Shown here: positions 1 through 5,530 of the stretch, in pieces | How positions within the stretch are numbered: the stretch's first letter is position 1 | Layout: the number at the start of each line of letters is the position of its first letter | Program-made: the position numbers and the translations under genes | Notes under the pieces: model-generated | What the model saw: only the letters and a program-made list of their open reading frames with translations | Told to the model about the DNA's origin: nothing | Databases searched by the model: none | Assembly: GCA_026392145.1 (NCBI GenBank) | Contig: JAPLCS010000347.1 | Location: 1-7,274 of the forward strand | Source: Fimbriimonadales bacterium | GTDB taxonomy: Bacteria > Armatimonadota > Fimbriimonadia > Fimbriimonadales > Fimbriimonadaceae | DNA length: 7,274 nucleotides | Direction of reading: 5' to 3'

Positions 1-1
1 T

Positions 2-1090
2 CGTGATAATGAATCTTTACGATCGTTGGACGAAATACGAGTCGATATAGACCAGGTTGACCAAGAACTCATCCGTCTCCTTTCGCGTCGAGCGGAGTTG
101 GCTATCGAAGTTGGAAAAACTAAAGGTCTTGATGGCAAACCATTCTTCACACCAGAACGCGAACGGGCCATCTTTGAAAAAATTTCAAACACCAACCCCG
201 GCCCTCTCCTTCCAAAACAATTACGTTCAATTTTCAGAGAAATCATCTCCGCAGCAAGAGCGGCAGAAAAGCCACTGAATGTTTCCTTTTGGGGTCCTAC
301 CGGCACCTTCACCAATATGGCTGCACTGCAAACTTTTGGTAGCTCCACTATCCTAACGCCTCAAGACTCTATTCAAGATGTGTTTTATGCGGTAGAGAGT
401 GGCAAGGCTGACTATGGAGTGGTGCCCGTTGAAAACTCCGTAGCGGGCGTCGTCCCCGAAACACTTGATATGTTTCCTCAAACCAACGTCAAAATCTGTG
501 CCGAGGTTTACATTCCAATCAGCCATCAACTTGTATCTGTGGCTGGTTCACTTTCCGAGATCAAACGTGTTTATGCCGGTCCCCAACCAGCAGCTCAATG
601 CAAGCGATGGCTAAGAATGAACCTCCCCAACGCAGAAATTGTTGAAGTAGTTCCCACCGCCAAGGCCGCTCAAACCGCACTTGAAGACAGAGAAAGTGCA
701 GCAATCGCCAATCGGCTGGGAGCTGAGACCGTCGGAATCCCCATCTTGCAAGAAAACATCGCCGACAATCCTTCTAATCGCACGCGATTCTTGGTCATTG
801 GCTATAACGAACCCACGAACACCGGAAAAGATAAAACAAGTGTCATGTTTAATCTCCGTCACAGACCAGGTGAACTATATCGAGCTCTGGAAGCATTCTT
901 TGAGCATGGAGTAAATCTCATGATGATTGAAAGTCGCCCCGCACCTCGCGGAGCCTTTGAGTACATTTTCTATGCTGACTGCATGGGACACCGCACCGAT
1001 GAACCCTTCGTGGCAGCTATGGACAAACTCAAGAGCCAAGCACTAGAAATCACCATCCTGGGAAGCTATCCTCTTGTTGAGTCCGACTAA
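2..1090 (+). CDS. pheA: Bifunctional chorismate mutase / prephenate dehydratase (P-protein), 5' end possibly outside window
   Basis: This enzyme converts chorismate to prephenate and then to phenylpyruvate, the committed branch to phenylalanine, in the cytoplasm. Counting from the TTG at 26, residues 1-80 are an AroQ-type chorismate mutase helix bundle (IRVDIDQVDQELIRLLSRR, then VGKTK). Residues 85-260 are the prephenate dehydratase domain, with GPTGTF at 90-95, PVENSVAG at 134-141 and the catalytic TRF motif at 253-255. Residues 270-350 are the ACT regulatory domain, with RPGELYRAL and the ESRP motif at 302-305 that belongs to the phenylalanine-binding site. Feedback inhibition by Phe is therefore expected. 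The 354 aa length is normal for the family. The frame stays open to the left edge (RDNESLRS before the TTG) and no Shine-Dalgarno precedes the TTG, so the true start may lie upstream of the window. The gene converges on the next one with a 30-bp gap. Function is very secure, the start is not. Confidence 0.96.
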   Translation, partial: RDNESLRSLDEIRVDIDQVDQELIRLLSRRAELAIEVGKTKGLDGKPFFTPERERAIFEKISNTNPGPLLPKQLRSIFREIISAARAAEKPLNVSFWGPTGTFTNMAALQTFGSSTILTPQDSIQDVFYAVESGKADYGVVPVENSVAGVVPETLDMFPQTNVKICAEVYIPISHQLVSVAGSLSEIKRVYAGPQPAAQCKRWLRMNLPNAEIVEVVPTAKAAQTALEDRESAAIANRLGAETVGIPILQENIADNPSNRTRFLVIGYNEPTNTGKDKTSVMFNLRHRPGELYRALEAFFEHGVNLMMIESRPAPRGAFEYIFYADCMGHRTDEPFVAAMDKLKSQALEITILGSYPLVESD

Positions 1091-1120
1091 CTGACCCAGA
1101 TTAACATGAGCTACTTGAAT

Positions 1121-1966
1121 CTAGAACGAGAAGTTCAGCGTCCAAACCGCTGAGGCTCCATCAATCAGACCAACGCCCACAAACATCTTGGCAGGCTCAC
1201 CCTTGTAAACCAAAAAGGGAGCACTGGTACCAAAGTAGGCCATATGCTTCCAACCGAATCGATCGTACTCAAGAACATACTTTAGTCGCTCATTAAAGCT
1301 ATGAGTATGGTTAGCAAAGAACCCTTGGAACCTTAATTCACCCTTACCGAGAGTTAAGTAATTACCGTCAGCATATTCACATGTTGCTGCGACATAAAAA
1401 GAACGGCTGAACTTCTTGTCTGTAGGTTCACCTTCACCAGCATTCTGCCCTCTGCCATCAATGTTATGAACCCCAAAACTCAGCCCCCATCTTCCACCCG
1501 TGGGCATCTTGGGGTTGAACTGAAGATGTTGAACACTGTCAAGCCGCGAACTCATCCACAAAGATGAAAAAGTGAATGTGCCGAGCGAGGTATTCATCCC
1601 AACAAGTAATTGAGCCGATCCTCCAGAATTCACACCAGTGTCTGCAGAATAGCCTATCATTCTCAGCTTCTTATCAGCACTTCGGTTTCCAAGACCAAAG
1701 ACATACTCTCCACCTCGTAAGCCATGACCAATAGGTGTCGTAAGCGAATAAGCACCATTAAAACCAACATGACCATCTCGAGTCACACCAAACCCGGCTC
1801 CTGCCAAGCCACTTAAGTCTCGAAATTGAGGATAGGTATCAGGTCCGGTAAAACCGGCTTGAGCATAGGCAGAGCCAATGGCTACCACCCCAAAACCAAT
1901 AACTGCTCCAAATCGCAGAGAAACACAAGAGAAATTCCTACCCACATGCGAATTATATACAGTCAT
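1121..1966 (-). CDS. Secreted, probable outer-membrane beta-barrel protein of unknown function
   Basis: I do not recognise the family. The N-terminus reads as a Sec signal peptide: a short basic part with two Arg, a hydrophobic core (FGAVIGFGVVAIG, about residues 19-31) and cleavage motifs AYA/AQA at residues 33-37. The mature part of about 245 aa has alternating polar and hydrophobic stretches rich in Gly, Ser, Phe, Tyr and Trp, no hydrophobic helices, and ends in NFSF. A C-terminal aromatic residue is the usual BAM recognition signal of outer-membrane barrels. I infer a porin-like barrel of 10-14 strands. One Cys (residue 14) lies in the signal region without a lipobox, and another lies in the mature part (ATCEYADG). 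The ATG at 1966 overlaps a near-consensus promoter (1952-1980), so the true start may be the in-frame GTG at 1945, which gives a tidier signal peptide. The gene is single, divergent from the epimerase gene and convergent with pheA. Confidence 0.75.
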   Translation of the reverse strand: MTVYNSHVGRNFSCVSLRFGAVIGFGVVAIGSAYAQAGFTGPDTYPQFRDLSGLAGAGFGVTRDGHVGFNGAYSLTTPIGHGLRGGEYVFGLGNRSADKKLRMIGYSADTGVNSGGSAQLLVGMNTSLGTFTFSSLWMSSRLDSVQHLQFNPKMPTGGRWGLSFGVHNIDGRGQNAGEGEPTDKKFSRSFYVAATCEYADGNYLTLGKGELRFQGFFANHTHSFNERLKYVLEYDRFGWKHMAYFGTSAPFLVYKGEPAKMFVGVGLIDGASAVWTLNFSF

Positions 1967-1980
1967 CTTAAATTCTTCAA
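1952..1980 (-). promoter_or_regulatory. Sigma-70-like promoter for the outer-membrane protein gene
   Basis: Reading the minus strand, TTGAAG (1980-1975) is followed after exactly 17 bp by a perfect TATAAT (1957-1952). The -35 box matches TTGACA at 4 of 6 positions and the -10 at 6 of 6. Transcription would begin near 1945. The promoter lies in the divergent gap and points at the 1121-1966 gene, but its -10 box is inside the first codons of the longest reading frame, so the annotated ATG at 1966 would be upstream of the transcript. Confidence 0.6.
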
Positions 1981-1994
1981 CTTATCTCGCATAA

Positions 1995-2027
1995 ATGACA
2001 GGAAAGCCTCAACCAACTTTCTGTCAT
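1995..2027. repeat. Imperfect inverted repeat (11 bp arms, one bulged base) in the divergent region
   Basis: The left arm ATGACAGGAAAG (1995-2006) and right arm CTTTCTGTCAT (2017-2027) pair over 11 positions with a single bulged G, enclosing a 10-nt loop (CCTCAACCAA). It lies upstream of the -35 box of the leftward promoter and 44 bp before the epimerase start. It could be a regulator site or, if transcribed, a hairpin. There is no T-tract on the plus strand, so a terminator there is unlikely. Confidence 0.45.
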
Positions 2028-2044
2028 CAAACACCTTTTCATAC

Positions 2045-2060
2045 AGGTTACCGGTAACCT
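2045..2060. promoter_or_regulatory. Perfect 16-bp palindrome, candidate operator of the epimerase gene
   Basis: AGGTTACCGGTAACCT equals its own reverse complement over all 16 bases. It ends 10 bp before the GTG start of the epimerase. A weak -10 candidate (TATTAC, 2060-2065) touches its right edge, with a poor -35 (TTTTCA, 2036-2041) 18 bp upstream, so the palindrome would fill the promoter spacer, a common repressor position. The even symmetry about a central CG resembles LacI-family operators, which is only a family-level likeness. Confidence 0.55.
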
Positions 2061-2070
2061 ATTACAAGCG

Positions 2071-3171
2071 GTGAATCCTAAAGTTGTATTTGTGGTCGGT
2101 ACCCGACCAGACAGTATTAAAACCTTGCCCGTAGCTCTGGAAATGAGTCGCCATATAGGTATTGAGACCGTCATCGTTTCCACAGGACAACACAGGGAAA
2201 TGCTTGACCAAGTTTTTGAAACATTTGGGATAAAGCCCAACATCGATTTGGGTCTCATGAAACACGGTCAAAGCCTTTCAGAAATGACCTCGCGAATGAT
2301 CGACGCCCTTAGCTCAACGTTTTCAGAACTCAAACCACAATATGTAGTTGCTCAAGGTGACACGACTACCACCTTTGTCGCCAGTTTGGTCGCCTTTTAT
2401 CACCAAATTCCGTTTGGTCATGTGGAAGCAGGACTCCGCACTCGAGACGTATGGAACCCCTTTCCTGAAGAATTCAATCGACAAGCGACTTCCCTCATTA
2501 CAAAGCATCACTTTGCCCCAACCCAAGCGTCAGCACAAAATCTCGTAGATGAACGCATTGACGCAGAGTCAATCTTCGTTACTGGCAACACAGGAATTGA
2601 TGCTGTGCTTCATGTTGCCAAGCAAACTAAGCAGACGTGGTATCCCAACTCCACCGAAAAAATCATTCTTATGACAATGCACCGCCGAGAAAACTGGGGT
2701 GCACCAATGAGAGAAGTTGCAGCCGCCACCCGGCATCTTATTGATGAATATCCGGAAACTCGCCTTGTTGTAGCTATGCACCGGAACCCGACTGTACGCA
2801 CAGTCCTCGAATCCACGCTTGGCGGACATTCAAGAATTGATCTCATCGAACCTCCGGCGTATGAATCTTTTGTGAAGCTTATGGAACGATCAACATGGAT
2901 TCTCACAGATTCGGGTGGAGTGCAAGAAGAAGCCCCTTCCTTTGGAAAGCCACTTCTCGTCTTACGTGAAACTACCGAACGCCCAGAAGGGGTAGACGCA
3001 GGCTGCGCCAAGCTGATAGGCACTAGCGGTCAAGCCATATTAGAGAACGGCAGACGTTTAATGGCCGACGATGCATTCTTTGATTCAATGTCCGAAGTCA
3101 AAAATCCATACGGGGACGGAAAAGCATCACAAAGAATCTGCGATGTTATCGTCAAACATCTAAAAAAGTAG
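2071..3171 (+). CDS. wecB: Non-hydrolysing UDP-N-acetylglucosamine 2-epimerase
   Basis: This enzyme interconverts UDP-GlcNAc and UDP-ManNAc in the cytoplasm, feeding ManNAc-containing surface polysaccharides or wall polymers. It has two Rossmann-like halves with a GT-B fold. Family landmarks appear in order: GTRPDSIK (10-17), TGQHREMLDQV (38-48), GDTTTT (96-101), GHVEAGLRT (116-124), PFPEEFNR (130-137), NTGIDAV (173-179), MHRREN (203-208), DSGGVQEEAPSFGKP (280-294) and RETTERPEGVDAG (299-311). D97, E119, E133 and H204 sit where the E. coli enzyme has its catalytic Asp95, Glu117, Glu131 and His213. The first motif has Asp where Glu is usual (GTRPEAIK). The length of 366 aa is normal. The GTG start is the only sensible one, since the beta strand VVFVVG follows directly, but no Shine-Dalgarno precedes it. 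No UDP-ManNAc dehydrogenase or glycosyltransferase lies nearby, so the end product cannot be told. Confidence 0.95.
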   Translation: MNPKVVFVVGTRPDSIKTLPVALEMSRHIGIETVIVSTGQHREMLDQVFETFGIKPNIDLGLMKHGQSLSEMTSRMIDALSSTFSELKPQYVVAQGDTTTTFVASLVAFYHQIPFGHVEAGLRTRDVWNPFPEEFNRQATSLITKHHFAPTQASAQNLVDERIDAESIFVTGNTGIDAVLHVAKQTKQTWYPNSTEKIILMTMHRRENWGAPMREVAAATRHLIDEYPETRLVVAMHRNPTVRTVLESTLGGHSRIDLIEPPAYESFVKLMERSTWILTDSGGVQEEAPSFGKPLLVLRETTERPEGVDAGCAKLIGTSGQAILENGRRLMADDAFFDSMSEVKNPYGDGKASQRICDVIVKHLKK

Positions 3172-3210
3172 TTATTGATACTAATTTTATCTCCTACTAC
3201 TAATAAACCA

Positions 3211-3240
3211 AAAGACAAAAAAGCTCAACTTGCTTATTTT
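3211..3240 (-). terminator. Possible weak terminator of the regulator-methyltransferase-mqnA set
   Basis: On the minus strand AAGC (3235-3232) pairs with GCTT (3224-3221) around a 7-nt loop. The stem extends by three A:T pairs after one mismatch, and the sequence runs on into TTTTGTCTTTT. It lies just beyond the mqnA stop codon. The stem is short and AT-rich, so efficiency is doubtful. Confidence 0.35.
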
Positions 3241-3244
3241 TGAA

Positions 3245-3271
3245 TTATTAGTTCAAGCTAATAAGTTTTTT
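3245..3271 (+). terminator. Candidate intrinsic terminator of the epimerase gene, embedded in the mqnA 3' end
   Basis: On the plus strand TTATTAG (3245-3251) pairs perfectly with CTAATAA (3258-3264) around the loop TTCAAG. It is followed by G and six T (3266-3271). The layout is that of a rho-independent terminator, though only one pair is G:C. It overlaps the last codons and stop of mqnA on the other strand. Confidence 0.45.
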
Positions 3272-3985
3272 GAATTCAATCAACGCGTTTCGCTCATTAA
3301 CACCAATTTCAAATGACATCGTCTCTAATAAGTATTTTTCCGTTTTCTGTCGATCCCAACCAGAACGAAGCATAGCATCTGCAATTACATGTTCCATCTC
3401 AATTGGCTCTTTCGAACGTAGGTATGCCTCGTTTAGCTGGTCAGGCAACTCACCCAAGTCGACACCTCGCTTTGCTGTCCACACTGCCCAAACAAATGGC
3501 AAGCCTATTAACTGGGTCCAATGTTCTCCAAGGTCATACACATACAAATCACCAGCATCCTGGTCCATACCGATGTCCCCAATCAAAATTCCTGCATCAC
3601 ATTCATTAAGCATTTGTTCGAGAATAGGCGACATTACCTTTGTGACTGGATGTACTCCACTAGATCTCAAAATTCCCAGCGCAAGCGCATTACTTGTCAT
3701 CGAACTTTGGTCAAGTGCCAACGACTCTATCTGGTCCATCGGCACCTTAGAAAACATCCTCACGCTATCAACATGCCCTTGAGAGACAATTCCAACATCA
3801 CTAATCTGAACTAAGTCATCCCTGCGCAAAACTTCGATACTAGACACCAAAATAGCGCTCACCTCACCGTTCTCAAGCAAAGCGGGAAGTTCTGAAGGAA
3901 CTGCATAAACCACCTCAACTCCAAGGTCTGGAAGCGCCCAAACGAGCGGTCGCGCATTAACATAAGGCACACTTCCAACTCGCAT
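3248..3985 (-). CDS. mqnA: Chorismate dehydratase (futalosine pathway of menaquinone synthesis)
   Basis: MqnA removes water from chorismate to give 3-[(1-carboxyvinyl)oxy]benzoate, the first step of the futalosine route to menaquinone, in the cytoplasm. The N-terminal motif VGSVPYVNARPL (residues 3-14 from ATG 3985) matches the family VGxVSYLNARPL. The family segments VSQGHVDSVRMFSKVP, LALDQSSMTSNALAL, AGILIGDIGM and YDLGEHWTQLIGLPFVWAVW follow in order, as in this periplasmic-binding-protein-like fold. It is not MqnD, which has another N-terminal motif. I prefer ATG 3985 over the longer GTG 4012 because AAAGGG stands 5 nt before it and the family begins here. That gives 245 aa. The stop is shared with a terminator hairpin of the opposite gene. 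It is the last gene of a three-gene set, 38 bp after the methyltransferase. Confidence 0.92.
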   Translation of the reverse strand: MRVGSVPYVNARPLVWALPDLGVEVVYAVPSELPALLENGEVSAILVSSIEVLRRDDLVQISDVGIVSQGHVDSVRMFSKVPMDQIESLALDQSSMTSNALALGILRSSGVHPVTKVMSPILEQMLNECDAGILIGDIGMDQDAGDLYVYDLGEHWTQLIGLPFVWAVWTAKRGVDLGELPDQLNEAYLRSKEPIEMEHVIADAMLRSGWDRQKTEKYLLETMSFEIGVNERNALIEFKKLISLN

Positions 3986-3988
3986 CTT

Positions 3989-3997
3989 CACCCTTTC
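3989..3997 (-). promoter_or_regulatory. Shine-Dalgarno site that decides the mqnA start
   Basis: The minus strand reads GAAAGGGTG, then AAG, then ATG (3985). The purine-rich AAAGGG core (3996-3991) is 5 nt from the ATG. Nothing comparable stands before the GTG at 4012, so the shorter start is favoured. Confidence 0.6.
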
Positions 3998-4023
3998 TTC
4001 TACGATTCTCACAGATGGTTATG

Positions 4024-4761
4024 CTACTTTCCCTTAATTTCAGGTTTTCGAGCCACCGCTACCAAGCTACTGCCCCATGGTAAATCAAACTTGGACATTA
4101 ACCATGCTTCAAAACGCTGAATATAACCGAGCAAAGTACTAACAAATCCAGGAACCTTTGGCAATTTAGCCTCAGCCGGTCCACTCTTTATGCGCCCAAT
4201 CAGCCTTGACAGCATCACCAAAGGAAAGAGTAAAAAGATGTGATAGCTCAGCCGTTCTAATTCAAAACCCGCAGATTTCAACAGTTTTCTCACTTGTGTG
4301 CGATGATATCTGCGTTGGTGCATGAGTGCAACATCATGAGGACCCCAAAGCCATTGATAGGCGGGTACGTTCATCAAGAAAACCCCACCAGGCTTCAAGA
4401 CGCGAAAAATTTCCGCTAACGCACAGTCATCTTTGGGCACATGCTCAATCGTATCAAGCGAAACGACTACATCAAACTGCTCAGACTTGATTGGCAAGCA
4501 CTCGGCATCTGCACGCATCAACCGTGTCAGACCACGCTCATGTGAGAAATCGAGAGCATCTTGGCTAAAATCAGCTCCAAAAACAGTTCCAAATTGGGCA
4601 AATGAATCCTGTCCTTTACCCGTTCCACACCCTACATCCAGGATTTTGCCATCACTTGGGGCATATTGACTTAACATCTGCAAAGCCAGTTCACGACGGG
4701 CCACAAACCACCAATAGCGGTCTTCCAACTCATACATCCTCGCATATTCTGCGCTTTGCAC
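4024..4761 (-). CDS. Class I SAM-dependent methyltransferase, substrate unknown
   Basis: A Rossmann-fold methyltransferase of the Methyltransf_11 kind. The N-terminus EYARMYELEDRYWWFVARREL (residues 5-25) carries the Glu/Trp-Trp/Arg-Arg signature common in a group of uncharacterised bacterial methyltransferases. The SAM-binding motif I is LDVGCGTGKG (41-50), the acidic end of motif II is D64 (GADFS), followed by ADAE (84-87), DTIEHV (103-108) and LKPGG (122-126). A hydrophobic stretch at about 174-189 (HIFLLFPLVMLSRLIG) could touch the membrane or form the substrate cap. It lacks features I would use to call UbiE/MenG, so demethylmenaquinone is not indicated even though mqnA follows. The GTG start lies only 3 bp after the stop of the regulator gene and has no Shine-Dalgarno, which points to translational coupling. 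An ATG at 4737 is possible but would cut the conserved N-terminus. Confidence 0.88.
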   Translation of the reverse strand: MQSAEYARMYELEDRYWWFVARRELALQMLSQYAPSDGKILDVGCGTGKGQDSFAQFGTVFGADFSQDALDFSHERGLTRLMRADAECLPIKSEQFDVVVSLDTIEHVPKDDCALAEIFRVLKPGGVFLMNVPAYQWLWGPHDVALMHQRRYHRTQVRKLLKSAGFELERLSYHIFLLFPLVMLSRLIGRIKSGPAEAKLPKVPGFVSTLLGYIQRFEAWLMSKFDLPWGSSLVAVARKPEIKGK

Positions 4762-4764
4762 CGG

Positions 4765-5412
4765 CTACGATTCTAGCTGATTATCGTCCCTTGAAACCGG
4801 AGATTCTCTGAGAAAAACAATCGCAACCATGCCATCCTGAGTTTCTGCGTGACTAACCGTTGCCTCAATCCGAATGGGTGACCCATCCAACTTTCTCGCG
4901 ATAACTCCATGGTGGTCTCCCATTTTTCTGCGCTTGGGATCACTAAAATACTTCTCTCGGTGAGCTCGATGAGTTTCGTGTAAGGAGTCGGGAATGAAAT
5001 TTCCCACTCTCAATCCAGGGAATTGGGTGACCTCGCACCCCAGCAACTCTGCAGCAGCTTCGTTACCACCAATAATGTTGCCCTGACGGTCAACAAACAC
5101 CACACCATCGGGAGCGTGTTGAATGAGCGAGTGAAAGTCTGCATTCAGTTTAGAAGCCTGCGTAAGCTGCTCAGCCAAATGTTGGTTCTCTTGCCGCAAC
5201 GTCTCAATACGTTCCGAAACAGACCCTTCCACATATTTAGCAACCAACTCAGACCGAGAAAGAGCCCCCATCTTCTCACGAACTCGTCCCCAATAAGTAC
5301 CAACCGTGCCAACGCTTATTCCAAGTTCATGCGCAATCCCCTGGTCGGTCAAACCACGCGCTGCCATTTGGAGCATTTGGTTTTCTCGTTCAGAAAGTCT
5401 AGAAGTACCCAT
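4765..5412 (-). CDS. LuxR-type HTH regulator with C-terminal PAS sensor domain (inverted domain order)
   Basis: A DNA-binding regulator of 215 aa. Residues 5-60 form a GerE/LuxR four-helix HTH (LSERENQMLQMAARGLTDQG, then IAHELGISVGTVGTYWGRVREKMG), with the usual recognition helix VGTVGTYWGRVREKM. Residues 63-92 are heptad-like (SERIETLRQENQHLAEQLTQ) and probably a dimerising coiled coil. Residues 93-203 are a PAS domain (FHSLIQHAPDGVVFVDRQGNIIGGNEAAAELLG, a His-rich middle segment, then RKLDGSPIRIEATVS). In most LuxR-family proteins the HTH is C-terminal; here it comes first. No phosphoacceptor receiver or kinase domain is present, so this is probably a one-component sensor. The N-terminus is fixed by the HTH beginning at residue 5, and no Shine-Dalgarno precedes the ATG. 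It is the first gene of the set with the methyltransferase and mqnA, and may control itself and them. The ligand is unknown. Confidence 0.9.
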   Translation of the reverse strand: MGTSRLSERENQMLQMAARGLTDQGIAHELGISVGTVGTYWGRVREKMGALSRSELVAKYVEGSVSERIETLRQENQHLAEQLTQASKLNADFHSLIQHAPDGVVFVDRQGNIIGGNEAAAELLGCEVTQFPGLRVGNFIPDSLHETHRAHREKYFSDPKRRKMGDHHGVIARKLDGSPIRIEATVSHAETQDGMVAIVFLRESPVSRDDNQLES

Positions 5413-5414
5413 AA

Positions 5415-5436
5415 CGGTTGACTCAATCGGTTAACT
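5415..5436. repeat. Short direct repeat upstream of the regulator gene
   Basis: CGGTTGACT (5415-5423) and CGGTTAACT (5428-5436) differ by one base and are 13 bp apart start to start, directly before the regulator's ATG (5412). On the regulator's own strand the copies read AGTTAACCG and AGTCAACCG. Paired short sites at this place could bind the HTH regulator itself. The rest of the 118-bp gap shows no good promoter: TAGAAT (5471-5466) resembles a -10 but has no -35 at proper distance. Confidence 0.3.
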
Positions 5437-5530
5437 GAAAAGTAAATCGAAAGCAGGTGCCAACTATTCTACGAGACAAACCCCTTCAAAGGAGTAAAAC
5501 ACCCAAACTGTTGCCGAGAAACTCAATGAA

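Noticed and set aside
2610..3023. 137-codon open frame on the minus strand opposite the epimerase gene
   Set aside because: The plus strand here encodes conserved catalytic motifs of the epimerase. The antisense frame is rich in Ser, Arg and Cys and shows no domain.
3270..3782. 170-codon open frame on the plus strand opposite mqnA
   Set aside because: It lies wholly antisense to a securely identified gene, has no family features and no Shine-Dalgarno, and its composition is what the antisense frame of MqnA would give.
4024..4761. Methyltransferase as the menaquinone C-methyltransferase (UbiE/MenG)
   Set aside because: Only the general SAM-binding motifs are shared. The N-terminal WWF/RR signature and the C-terminal hydrophobic segment belong to a different group, and closeness to mqnA alone is not enough.
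5477..5500. CCCCTTCAAAGGAG as a terminator after araD or a ribosome site on the plus strand
   Set aside because: The stem is only CCTT/AAGG with a 2-nt loop, which cannot fold well. The AAAGGAG is not followed by a plus-strand gene.
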